DNA from: Salinisphaera sp.
GTDB lineage: Bacteria; Pseudomonadota; Gammaproteobacteria; Nevskiales; Salinisphaeraceae
Length of the DNA: 64,000 nucleotides
Direction: 5' to 3'
NCBI RefSeq assembly: GCF_002729955.1
Contig: NZ_PBYA01000016.1
Location: forward strand, 1 to 64,000
Below are positions 29,366-37,859 of this stretch, piece after piece. The first letter of the stretch is position 1. Every line of letters starts with the position of its first letter. The notes under the pieces are model-generated. The model was not told the DNA's origin, did not search any database, and was given only the letters and a program-made list of their open reading frames with translations. The position numbers and the translations under genes were made by a program.

Positions 29366-30604
29366 ATGACCGAACCCTCGAATGCCCCTATCGCCCATCA
29401 CCGCGTTCTCGTTGCCGGCGGGGGCACCGCCGGTCTGTCGGTGGCCTCGGCGCTGCTGCGCCGACACCCCGATCTCGACGTGAGCGTGATCGAGCCCAGT
29501 ACCGAACACTACTACCAGCCTGGCTGGACGCTGGTCGGTGGCGGCGACATGCCGCAACGACACACACGCCGTGCCCAGGCCGACGTGATGCCCGAGGGCG
29601 CACGCTGGGTACAGGACACGATCGCAAGCTTCGAACCCGAAGCGAACCGCGTCACCCTGGCCAGCGGCGCCCAGCACGGATACGACGTGCTGGTGGTCGC
29701 GCTCGGGCTGCAGTTGAACTGGGATGCCATCGAGGGGCTTGTCGAAACCCTGGGGCGCAACGGCGTGACCTCGAATTACCATTACGACCACGCGCCCTAC
29801 ACCCACGAGCTCGCCAGCACGCTCGCCGGCGGGCGGGCGCTGTTCACCCAGCCGGCCATGCCGATCAAGTGCGCCGGCGCACCGCAGAAGGCGCTTTATC
29901 TGACCGCCGATACGCTACGCCGGCGCGGGGTGAACGCCGCCATCGAGTTCTACAACCAGGGCGCGAGCATGTTCGGCGTTCCGGTCTATGCCCGGGAACT
30001 GGACAAGGTGATCGCCGGCTACGGAGCGACACCTTATTTCGGCCACGACCTGATTCGCGTGGACGGCGAGCGCCAGCAAGCGACTTTCAAAACCGCCGAG
30101 GGCGAGGTCACACGCGATTTCGACATGCTCCACGTGGTGCCGCCGCAGTCCGCGCCGGATGTGATTCGCAGCAGCGCGCTCGCTGGTGCCGCTGGCTGGG
30201 TCAGCGTGGATCGCCACCGGCTGCTTCATACCGCCTACGACAACGTCTTCGCTCTGGGCGACTGTACCGATACGCCCAACGCCAAGACCATGGCCGCCGT
30301 GCGCCGTCAGGTGCCCACCGTGGTCGACGGCGTGTTGAACGCGCTCGAACTCGGCGGCGACGCGCCGCTCTACGACGGTTACGGCGCCTGCCCGCTCACC
30401 GTCGAACACGGGCGCGTGCTGCTCGCGGAATTTCGCTACGACCAGGAAGTGGTATCGAGCTTCCCGCTGGACCCACGCCAGCCGCGGCGCCTTCACTGGC
30501 TGTTCAAGCGCCATGTTTTCCCGATGATGTACTGGCAGATGATGCTGCGCGGCCACGACTGGCGCCGTCCGCATCCGCGGCCGATGCCCGAACTCAGCCA
30601 GTAG
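29366..30604 (+). CDS. sqr: Sulfide:quinone oxidoreductase, type II-like
   Basis: 412 residues, membrane-associated flavoprotein that oxidises sulfide and passes electrons to quinone. FAD fold VLVAGGGTAGLSVA starts near 14. The redox cysteines are Cys169 (MPIKCAGAPQK) and Cys342 (GACPLTV), matching the two-cysteine mitochondrial-like class. The C-terminal amphipathic HVFPMMYWQMML segment probably dips into the membrane. Divergent from the persulfide dioxygenase-like gene. Confidence 0.93.
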   Translation: MTEPSNAPIAHHRVLVAGGGTAGLSVASALLRRHPDLDVSVIEPSTEHYYQPGWTLVGGGDMPQRHTRRAQADVMPEGARWVQDTIASFEPEANRVTLASGAQHGYDVLVVALGLQLNWDAIEGLVETLGRNGVTSNYHYDHAPYTHELASTLAGGRALFTQPAMPIKCAGAPQKALYLTADTLRRRGVNAAIEFYNQGASMFGVPVYARELDKVIAGYGATPYFGHDLIRVDGERQQATFKTAEGEVTRDFDMLHVVPPQSAPDVIRSSALAGAAGWVSVDRHRLLHTAYDNVFALGDCTDTPNAKTMAAVRRQVPTVVDGVLNALELGGDAPLYDGYGACPLTVEHGRVLLAEFRYDQEVVSSFPLDPRQPRRLHWLFKRHVFPMMYWQMMLRGHDWRRPHPRPMPELSQ

Positions 30605-30669
30605 CGCCTGAATCGATACAGGGCGTCGCGCGCCGGCCGCTGCCTCGTGCCGGCACGCGCCCTCCCGGC

Positions 30670-32418
30670 TTAGAGATGGCGCTGGGCGTCGACGCTGTCG
30701 ATCACGTCCGGCCCGCCCTCGACCATCGCGGCATAGCCGCGCGCCTTGGGCAGGATCTGGCGTACATAGAAACGGGCACAGGCCTGACGGGCTTCGTAGA
30801 AGTCGGGCTCATCGGTGCCCCCGTCTAGCGCCTTCTTCGTCACGTCCGCGATACGCGCGGCATACCAGCCGCCGAAGACGGTGCCGCAGAGCATGAGGTA
30901 GTTGAAGGCGTTGGCCATGGCCGCATCGCGGCCCGCTTTGAGCAGCGTATCGGTAGCGGTTTCGAGCAGGTCCAGCGCATCGGAGAGTGCCGGGTGTTCG
31001 TTGGCGCCCTCGGCGCGGCCGTCGGCGGTGGCCCGAATATCGGCGATGAGCGCACGCATGCCGCGGCCTTCGTCGCGAATGAGCTTGCGCCCGACCAGAT
31101 CGATGGCCTGGATGCCATTGGTGCCTTCATAAATGGGCGCGATACGCGCATCGCGAAGGTACTGGGCGGCGCCCGTTTCTTCCACGAAACCCATGCCGCC
31201 ATGCACCTGGATACCGGTATTGGCGATATCCACGCCCAGCTCGGTGCCCCAGGCCTTGACCACGGGAATCATCACATCGGCGCGGGCCTGGGCGGCGGCG
31301 CGTTCCTCGTCGTTGTCGCTGCGTTCGGCGATATCCAGGGCGCTGGCCGAATCCAGGCACATCGCACGCAGCACGTCGGTCTGGGAGCGCATGGACAGCA
31401 GCATGCGCTTGACGTCGCCGTGTTCGGCGATCGCCCGACCGCCCTGCTGGCGATCGCGGGCGTATTCGAGCGCGCGCTGGTAGGCACGATCGGCGATGCC
31501 CAGGCCCTGGACGCCCATGGCATGCCGGGCCGCGTTCATCATCGTGAACATATGGGCCAGGCCCTTGTTCTCTTCGCCCACGAGATAGCCGAGCGCACCC
31601 TTGCCGTCCTCGCCGAAGCTCATGGTGCAGGTCGGGCAGGCATGGATGCCGAGCTTGTGTTCGACCGAGGCACAGCGCATGTCGTTGCGCTCGCCGGGGT
31701 TGCCGTTCTCGTCGAGGATGTATTTCGGCACCAGAAACAGCGAGATGCCTTTCACGCCGGCCGGTGCGTCGGGCAGGCGGGCGAGCACGAAATGGATGAT
31801 GTTGTCGGCCATGTCGTGTTCGCCCCAGGTGATATAGATCTTCTGGCCGAACAGACGATAGGCGTCGCCGTCGGGCTCGGCCTTGCTGCGCACCTGGGCG
31901 AGATCGGAACCGGCCTGGGGCTCGGTCAGATCCATGCAGCCGGTCCACTCGCCGGTGACGAGCTTGTCGAGATAGGTCTGCTTGAGTTCGTCGTTGCCGT
32001 GGTTTTCCAGGGCTTCGACCGCGCTCGCGGTGAGCAGCGGGCACAGGGCGAACGACATATTGGCGGCGTTCCACATTTCCATTGCGGCCGCGCCCAGCAC
32101 CCGCGGCATGCCCATACCGCCGTGATCGGCCGAGCCGGCCAGCCCGTTCCAGCCGCCTTCGACATACTGGCTGTAAGCCGCACCAAACCCCTCGGCCGCG
32201 GCGATGCCGTCCTCGCTCCAGTGCACGCCTTCCCGGTCGCCCGGCCAGTTGAGCGGCGAGAGCACGTCTGCAGCGAAGCGAGCGGCCTCATCGAGCACGG
32301 CCGAGACGGTTTCCGGCTCGTAGTCCTCGTAACCGGGCAGATTGCGGATGCGCTGGTCGTCCAGTACCTCGTTGAGGACGAAGAGCATATCGCGGGTGGG
32401 TGCACGGTATTCGGCCAT
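30670..32418 (-). CDS. Acyl-CoA dehydrogenase with C-terminal extension
   Basis: 582 residues, longer than the 380-residue norm because of the extra C-terminal domain of the FadE/DmdC-like subgroup. The segments CMDLTEPQAGSDLAQVRS and GVDIANTGIQVHGGMGF are present, and YEGTNGIQAIDLVGRKL carries the catalytic base position Glu. Substrate is not decidable; long-chain fatty acyl-CoA or methylthiopropionyl-CoA types share this length. The ATG at 32418 is preferred; the frame runs upstream into a repeat element. Confidence 0.9.
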   Translation of the reverse strand: MAEYRAPTRDMLFVLNEVLDDQRIRNLPGYEDYEPETVSAVLDEAARFAADVLSPLNWPGDREGVHWSEDGIAAAEGFGAAYSQYVEGGWNGLAGSADHGGMGMPRVLGAAAMEMWNAANMSFALCPLLTASAVEALENHGNDELKQTYLDKLVTGEWTGCMDLTEPQAGSDLAQVRSKAEPDGDAYRLFGQKIYITWGEHDMADNIIHFVLARLPDAPAGVKGISLFLVPKYILDENGNPGERNDMRCASVEHKLGIHACPTCTMSFGEDGKGALGYLVGEENKGLAHMFTMMNAARHAMGVQGLGIADRAYQRALEYARDRQQGGRAIAEHGDVKRMLLSMRSQTDVLRAMCLDSASALDIAERSDNDEERAAAQARADVMIPVVKAWGTELGVDIANTGIQVHGGMGFVEETGAAQYLRDARIAPIYEGTNGIQAIDLVGRKLIRDEGRGMRALIADIRATADGRAEGANEHPALSDALDLLETATDTLLKAGRDAAMANAFNYLMLCGTVFGGWYAARIADVTKKALDGGTDEPDFYEARQACARFYVRQILPKARGYAAMVEGGPDVIDSVDAQRHL

Positions 32419-33021
32419 AGTGAGTCTCGCGGTTGAAACGAAAAGGCACGGCGCGCAGGCCGTCGACCAGGAACGGCATTCTAGGGAAGCTCTGCACAAC
32501 CTGTCACGGTCGCGCCGGGTGCTTTGCGCGCGATTGGCAAGGAAGTGAGAGCGTAGCGTGCGCAAACCAATAACAAGTGGCACGGTAGCGAACACTGACG
32601 CCGATCAATCGCGCGAAAAGCCCCGGCCCCGAAGGGGTTCGGCCTCACAGACGCTGCTGCTGCGTTGCCAGGCTTGACCTGCCAATAAGGCAGGCCCTGC
32701 GCCTGGACGCCTTGCCGCACCGTCTGTGAGGACTCGAACGCGAACCGCGAGAGGTTATGCAGAGCTTCCCTGGGGAAAGCGCCGTTACGGGCAGCCTGGG
32801 CGGCGGGTCTGGACCCGCCGCCGGGCATGTGACTTGATGCGCGCCGGTTGGTTTGCGCTAAGCTACACGTATTCGAACGTCTGGTTCGAGGCACGATCGG
32901 GGATCAAGACAAAGCGCGCGTCGAGCGCGTGTTCGGCTGTGCGGCTATCCATATCGCTCAGCGTGTCGCTACCAGTATCCTTGCCCGCCGGTTATCGGCG
33001 GCTTCGCCATGAGGCCGTGCC
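32419..33021. other. 603-bp gene-free region with a MITE-like element
   Basis: It contains the element listed separately (32483-32771). Beyond it is a strong 11-bp hairpin GGCGGCGGGTC...GACCCGCCGCC (32799-32822), then about 200 bp leading to the flippase-like gene. The promoter of the arabinose-type operon is expected in that last part, but no convincing -35/-10 pair stands out. Confidence 0.6.
32483..32771. mobile_element. 289-bp MITE-like element with terminal inverted repeats
   Basis: The left end (32483-32514) and right end (32739-32771) are inverted repeats of 32-33 bp with three mismatches and one indel; both begin AGGGAAGCTCTGCA. Inside are nested inverted repeats, such as CTCACAGACG (32644) with CGTCTGTGAG (32721). 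No transposase frame fits. The termini resemble insertion-sequence ends, so this is probably a non-autonomous derivative. Target duplication is unclear. Confidence 0.72.
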
Positions 33022-33966
33022 TTGCCCCGTAAACGAACCATCGCGCTGTCGCTTGCCCTTGCGCTGCTGCTCTATTTCACCCTGATCGCCGGTATCGATG
33101 CCGAGCGCACCTTTGCGGCCATGCATAAGCTGGCGGCGCACTGGTGGCTGACCATCCTCGCGCTGTCGCTGTTCAACTATGCCCTGCGCTTTGCGCGCTG
33201 GCACGGCTATCTGTACTGGCTGGGCGATCGCGTGGGGGGCTGGCGCGATGCCTTCATCTATATCGCGGGCTTCGCGCTCACCACCACCCCCGGCAAGGCC
33301 GGCGAAGGCATGCGCTCGGTCTATCTCGTGCGCCATGGCGTGTCCTACGCACACAGCCTGGCCGCCTTCTTTGCCGAGCGCTTCATCGATCTGCTGTCGA
33401 TCGCACTGCTGTCCACCCTGGTTCTGATCGCCTTTTCCAACTACATCTGGTGGGTCGTCGTGCCCCTGGCCGGTCTGGCGGCGCTGTTGGTGGCGATTCG
33501 ACAGCGCCGGCTGCTCGTCACCATGCAACGGCGGACCGCCGACCCGCAGGGCAAGCTGCAGAACCTGCTGCACGGCGCGGTGTCGGCCTGGGATCAGGCC
33601 TTTGCTCTGCTCGGGCATAAACCACTGTATGTCGGGCTTTTGATCGGCCTGGTGGCCTGGGCCGCAGAAGGCGTTTCGCTGTACGTGATCGCCCACGGGC
33701 TGGATATCGAGCTGGCGTTCTTTACCGCCATCGGCATCTATGCCGTGAGCATGCTCGTGGGCGCGCTGTCGTTCATCCCGGGCGGCCTGGGCAGTACCGA
33801 GGCGGTGATGGTGCTGCTGCTCAAACTCTCCGGCGTCGATGCGACCACCGCACTGGCGATTACGCTGATCGCGCGGGTGGCCACGCTCTGGTTTGCGGTC
33901 CTGCTCGGGCTGATCAGCCTGGCCGCGATCGAACTCGACCGCCGTCGTGCGGTCTTGCCTAGCTAG
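33022..33966 (+). CDS. Flippase-like membrane protein (YbhN/UPF0104 type)
   Basis: 314 residues with about eight membrane helices, of the lysylphosphatidylglycerol-synthetase transmembrane-region family. Family segments: PGKAGEGMRSVYL and FIPGGLGSTEAVMVLLL. The start is a TTG with GAGG 7 nt ahead; an in-frame TGA lies just upstream, so no longer protein is possible. First gene of the arabinose-donor operon, 40 nt before the next. Movement of a polyprenyl-linked sugar across the membrane is a reasonable inference. Confidence 0.82.
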   Translation: MPRKRTIALSLALALLLYFTLIAGIDAERTFAAMHKLAAHWWLTILALSLFNYALRFARWHGYLYWLGDRVGGWRDAFIYIAGFALTTTPGKAGEGMRSVYLVRHGVSYAHSLAAFFAERFIDLLSIALLSTLVLIAFSNYIWWVVVPLAGLAALLVAIRQRRLLVTMQRRTADPQGKLQNLLHGAVSAWDQAFALLGHKPLYVGLLIGLVAWAAEGVSLYVIAHGLDIELAFFTAIGIYAVSMLVGALSFIPGGLGSTEAVMVLLLKLSGVDATTALAITLIARVATLWFAVLLGLISLAAIELDRRRAVLPS

Positions 33967-34006
33967 CCGACGTACAAAACGCTCCATTTTCTACAGGTTC
34001 TTTCGA

Positions 34007-35467
34007 ATGAGTTCGCAGGCTTTTTCCGAATCAGCGGCCGAAACACAGATTGCCGATATCCCGCTGGTGGTCGATATCGACGGTACGCTGGTGCATTCCG
34101 ACTTGCTGGTGGAATCGGCGTTCGTGCTGGCCAAAAGCTCGCCGCAGAGCTTGGTCAGGCTGCCCGGATGGCTGCGCGCCGGCCGTGCCACCCTCAAGGC
34201 AGAAATCGCCGATCGCGCCGATCTCGGCATCGAGCATCTGCCCTACAACGAGGCCCTGATCGCCTATCTGAAAGAAGAGAAAGCCAAAGGCCGGCAACTG
34301 ATCCTGGCGACCGCGGCGAACGAGAAATACGCCCATCAGGTGGCCGACCATCTGCAGCTGTTCGACGTGGTGCTCGCCAGCGATGCCCGCACCAATCTGT
34401 CCGGCAAGGACAAGCTGGCGGCCATTCAGGCCGAAGTCGGCGACAAGCCGTTCGACTATGCCGGCGATCACGAAGTCGATAACGCGATCTGGGCCCACGC
34501 GCGCCAGGCGGTGCTGGTCAACGCCAGCGACAAGCTCGAGCGCAGCGCGAATGCCGCCTACGACGTCGGCGCGAGCTTTCCACCGGAAAAGACCAGCTGG
34601 CGGACGTGGACCAAGGCTCTGCGCGTGCATCAGTGGGCCAAGAACGTGCTGATCTTCGTACCGCTACTGGCGGCACATCAGTATGCAGACGCGACCATGG
34701 TCGGCATGGCGGTGCTGGCTTTCATTGCCTACAGCCTGCTCGCCTCGAGCGTGTATATCCTCAACGATCTGGTCGATCTCGGCGACGATCGCCAGCACCC
34801 GCGCAAGCGCGAGCGTCCGTTCGCCTCGGGGCGTATCCCCATCGCCCAGGGCGTGATGGCGATACCGATTCTGCTGGGCGCGGCCATCGTGCTCGCGGCG
34901 TTCCTGCCGCCGTTCTTCTGGCTGGTGCTCGGCTGCTACTACCTGGTCACCCTGGCCTATTCGCTGGGCCTGAAACAGTTGGCGCTGATCGACGTGCTCA
35001 CGCTCGCCGCCCTGTATACGCTGCGCATCATCGCCGGCGGCGCGGCCACCGGCATTCCGCTGTCGTTCTGGCTGCTGGCGCTGTCGATGTCGATCTTTCT
35101 GAGCCTGGCCATGGCCAAGCGCTGCACCGAACTGCTGGTGATGGAAAAACACAGCGGCGATGCACCACTCGGGCGCGGTTATATCGCTGACGATTTGCCC
35201 CCGCTTCGCAGCCTGGGCACGGCCGCGGGCTATACCGCGGTGGTGATTCTGGCGCTGTATATCAACAGCCCCGATATCACCAATCACTACGAACATCCGG
35301 CCCGTATCTGGCTGCTGTGCCCGGTGGTGCTGTACTGGATCAGCCGGATCTGGCTCAAGACGCTGCGCGGGCAGATGCACGACGACCCGATCGTGTTCGC
35401 CGCCAAGGACAACGGCAGCCGTGTATGCGTGCTGCTCGGGGCGTTGATCATGTTCTCGGCGATCTGA
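34007..35467 (+). CDS. HAD phosphatase fused to UbiA-type polyprenyl phosphoribosyltransferase
   Basis: 486 residues in two domains. Residues about 18-190 are a HAD hydrolase: DIDGT (23-27), the LILATAAN segment, Lys in SGKDK, and GDHEVD (153-158). Residues about 200-486 are a UbiA-fold membrane domain with NDLVDLGDD (253-261), RERPFASGRI and eight or nine helices, resembling decaprenyl-phosphate phosphoribosyltransferase. The first domain may remove the 5-phosphate left by the second, making polyprenylphosphoryl-ribose. All HAD motifs look intact. Second gene of the operon. Confidence 0.85.
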   Translation: MSSQAFSESAAETQIADIPLVVDIDGTLVHSDLLVESAFVLAKSSPQSLVRLPGWLRAGRATLKAEIADRADLGIEHLPYNEALIAYLKEEKAKGRQLILATAANEKYAHQVADHLQLFDVVLASDARTNLSGKDKLAAIQAEVGDKPFDYAGDHEVDNAIWAHARQAVLVNASDKLERSANAAYDVGASFPPEKTSWRTWTKALRVHQWAKNVLIFVPLLAAHQYADATMVGMAVLAFIAYSLLASSVYILNDLVDLGDDRQHPRKRERPFASGRIPIAQGVMAIPILLGAAIVLAAFLPPFFWLVLGCYYLVTLAYSLGLKQLALIDVLTLAALYTLRIIAGGAATGIPLSFWLLALSMSIFLSLAMAKRCTELLVMEKHSGDAPLGRGYIADDLPPLRSLGTAAGYTAVVILALYINSPDITNHYEHPARIWLLCPVVLYWISRIWLKTLRGQMHDDPIVFAAKDNGSRVCVLLGALIMFSAI

Positions 35468-35502
35468 TCGATGGTTGCCGCAGCAATCGATAGGCTAGGG
35501 CC

Positions 35503-36846
35503 ATGAGCGCATCGAGCCATCCATCCTGGGGCCGCTATCCGGCCAGCCGCCCGGCACAGGTCCAGCGGCCGGGCGCGCGCCCGTCCGCCCTGCCGGCCAC
35601 GGATACGCCGGTGCTGGCCTATGGCAACGGCCGCAGCTACGGCGACAGCTGTCTGAACAACGACGGCACGCTGCTGGATATGGGCAGCCTCGACCGCTTC
35701 ATCGCCTTCGACCCGGCCACGGGCGTCATCGAATGCGAGGCGGGCGTGCTGCTGGCCGATATTCTCGAACTCGTGGTCCCGCAGGGCTGGTTTCTACCGG
35801 TCACACCGGGCACGCAGTTCGTATCGGTAGGGGGCGCGATTGCCAACGATGTCCACGGCAAGAATCACCACATGGCCGGTACATTCGGCTGTCATGTACG
35901 CGAACTGGAGCTGCTGCGCTCGGACGGCAGCACGCTCGTATGCACGCCGGACTACAATGCCGAGTGGTTCGCGGCCACCGTGGGCGGCCTGGGTCTGACC
36001 GGCCTGCTCACCCGTGCCACGATCGCGCTCAAGCGTATCGAAGGCCCGCACATGGACGTGGACACGCTGCGCTTTTCGAATCTGGATGAGTTCTTCCAGC
36101 TGTCCGCAGCCTCGGATCGCGACTACGAATACACCGTGGCCTGGGTGGATTGCAGCGCGCGCGGCGCCAATCTCGGCCGTGGCTGGTTCATGCGTGCCAA
36201 CCACAAGCCGGCGCTCGGCCAGCAGCCGGACCCGCGCAAGCGCGGCGGGCCGACTTTTCCTTTCGTCACCCCGGTGTCGATGATCAATCCGCTGACCCTG
36301 CGCCCGCTCAACACGCTCTATTTCCGGCGCAAATTCAAGCCGCGCAGCCGCGACACCCAGCACTACCAGCCGTATTTCTACCCGCTGGATGGCATCAAGC
36401 ACTGGAACCGTGCCTACGGGCCGAACGGCTTCCTGCAGTATCAGTGCGTGGTGCCACACGCCGACGCGCGCGATGCCGTCGCCGAGCTGCTGGAACGTAT
36501 CGCCGCAGCCGGGGCAGGCTCGTTTCTGTCGGTGCTCAAGGTGTTCGGCGATGTGCAGTCGCCGGGGCTGATGTCGTTTCCGCGCCCCGGCGTGACCCTG
36601 GCCCTGGATTTCCCCAACCGCGGACGCGAGACGTTCGAACTGCTGGAGGCGCTCGACGATGTCGTACGCGCGGCCGGCGGGGCGGTATATCCGGCCAAGG
36701 ATGCGCGCATGAGCGCGGCCGCGTTCAGCGAGTATTTCCCCAACCTGGAACGCTTCAAGACCTTTGTGGACCCCGCATTTTCCTCGAATTTCTGGCGACG
36801 CGTGACGGATCCGCATAATGATGGAAAATCAAAAGTCCGCAAATAA
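35503..36846 (+). CDS. dprE1: DprE1-like decaprenylphosphoryl-ribose 2-oxidase
   Basis: 447 residues, FAD-linked oxidase. FAD-binding segments are GNGRSYGDS (41-49) and GTQFVSVGGAIANDVHG (from 103). Lys399 in YPAKDARMS aligns with the catalytic lysine of mycobacterial DprE1 (YTAKDSRTT, Lys418). The cysteine attacked by benzothiazinones in mycobacteria is replaced by Ala367 (VTLALDFP). The final KVRK and the stop codon are encoded by an inserted palindromic element, so the native C-terminus has been altered by a few residues. Confidence 0.88.
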   Translation: MSASSHPSWGRYPASRPAQVQRPGARPSALPATDTPVLAYGNGRSYGDSCLNNDGTLLDMGSLDRFIAFDPATGVIECEAGVLLADILELVVPQGWFLPVTPGTQFVSVGGAIANDVHGKNHHMAGTFGCHVRELELLRSDGSTLVCTPDYNAEWFAATVGGLGLTGLLTRATIALKRIEGPHMDVDTLRFSNLDEFFQLSAASDRDYEYTVAWVDCSARGANLGRGWFMRANHKPALGQQPDPRKRGGPTFPFVTPVSMINPLTLRPLNTLYFRRKFKPRSRDTQHYQPYFYPLDGIKHWNRAYGPNGFLQYQCVVPHADARDAVAELLERIAAAGAGSFLSVLKVFGDVQSPGLMSFPRPGVTLALDFPNRGRETFELLEALDDVVRAAGGAVYPAKDARMSAAAFSEYFPNLERFKTFVDPAFSSNFWRRVTDPHNDGKSKVRK

Positions 36847-37028
36847 ACGCCAATGAGCGCAAATACACACCTTTTATTTACTCATCGACGCCATTCGGCG
36901 GCGTCTTCGGATCATATTTTTTATGTAGAAAGCCCGGTTGATGGCTTGATTGCGCCTGCGGCTAAAAGCCTGCGACTGCAAGCATTTTCTCTTGCTTTAT
37001 TTGCGCGTATTCGCGTTTATTTGCGGAC
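36835..37028. repeat. 194-bp palindromic element at the 3' end of the dprE1-like gene
   Basis: Left arm 36835-36865 and right arm 36998-37028 are 31-bp inverted repeats with three mismatches; each starts GTCCGCAAATAAACGC. The interior is clearly less GC-rich than its surroundings and has further small dyads, such as GACGCC...GGCGTC. An outer pair, AGCATTTT (36981) and AAAATGCT (37029), brackets the right arm. No coding capacity. Its left end lies inside the oxidase gene. Confidence 0.8.
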
Positions 37029-37108
37029 AAAATGCTTTCTTGTACTCAGTCAGCTGAGTGCCTCACCCAATGCACGAACGTCTTCGTCTTAAAAGTCGAG
37101 CGAGTGAT

Positions 37109-37846
37109 ATGCGAAAAATTCTGATCGTCGGCGCGACCTCGACCATCGCCGAACAGACCGCCCGTTGTTTCGTCGCCAGCGGCGATGCGCTGTTTCTGAC
37201 CGGGCGCAACGAAGCCCGGCTGAAAGCCATCGCCGACGACCTGAAAGTGCGCGGCGCATCCAACGTCGCCACACAGGTCATGGATGCCGACGATCTGTCT
37301 GCCCACGCGCCGATGATCGATGCGGCCGAGGCCGCCCTCGGCGGCCTGGATACGGTGCTGGTGGCCTATGGCACCCTGCCCGACCAGCAGGCCTGCGCGG
37401 CCGATCCCGCCGCGGCCGTGGCCGCCTGGCATACCAATGCGGTGAGCGTTGTCGCCCTGCTCACCGATATCGCCAACCGCTTCGAACGCCAGGGCCACGG
37501 CACGATCGCCGCGATCTCGTCGGTGGCCGGCGATCGCGGCCGTGCCAGCAACTATGTCTACGGCAGCGCCAAGGCCGGCCTGAACGCCTTCATGGACGGC
37601 CTGCGCCATCGCCTGTTCAAGGCCGGCGTACAGGTGGTGACCATTCGCCCCGGCATGGTCGATACACCCATGACCGCCGATTTCGACAAGGGCCCGCTGT
37701 TCGCCAGCCCCGAGAAGGTCGGCGGTGATATTCACAAGGCCATCGAGAAAGGCACGGCCGTGTGCTACACGCCCGGCTTCTGGCGTTTGATCATGACCAT
37801 CATCACCGCGCTGCCGCGGGCGATCTTTCATCGTACCGGTTTGTAG
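37109..37846 (+). CDS. dprE2: DprE2-like short-chain reductase
   Basis: 245 residues, SDR fold. NAD(P) loop GATSTIAE (8-15); catalytic Ser137/138, Tyr151 and Lys155 (YGSAK); and the RPGMVDTPM segment. In mycobacteria DprE2 reduces the 2-keto intermediate made by DprE1 to decaprenylphosphoryl-arabinose. The ATG at 37109 is chosen because the upstream extension (from 37058) starts close to the palindromic element and lacks the SDR pattern. Confidence 0.86.
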   Translation: MRKILIVGATSTIAEQTARCFVASGDALFLTGRNEARLKAIADDLKVRGASNVATQVMDADDLSAHAPMIDAAEAALGGLDTVLVAYGTLPDQQACAADPAAAVAAWHTNAVSVVALLTDIANRFERQGHGTIAAISSVAGDRGRASNYVYGSAKAGLNAFMDGLRHRLFKAGVQVVTIRPGMVDTPMTADFDKGPLFASPEKVGGDIHKAIEKGTAVCYTPGFWRLIMTIITALPRAIFHRTGL

Positions 37847-37859
37847 GAATCCTTCGCGC

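Noticed and set aside
30620-30663. Shared terminator between sqr and the acyl-CoA dehydrogenase gene
   Set aside because: An imperfect GC-rich hairpin can be drawn, but it is interrupted and lacks T runs on both sides.
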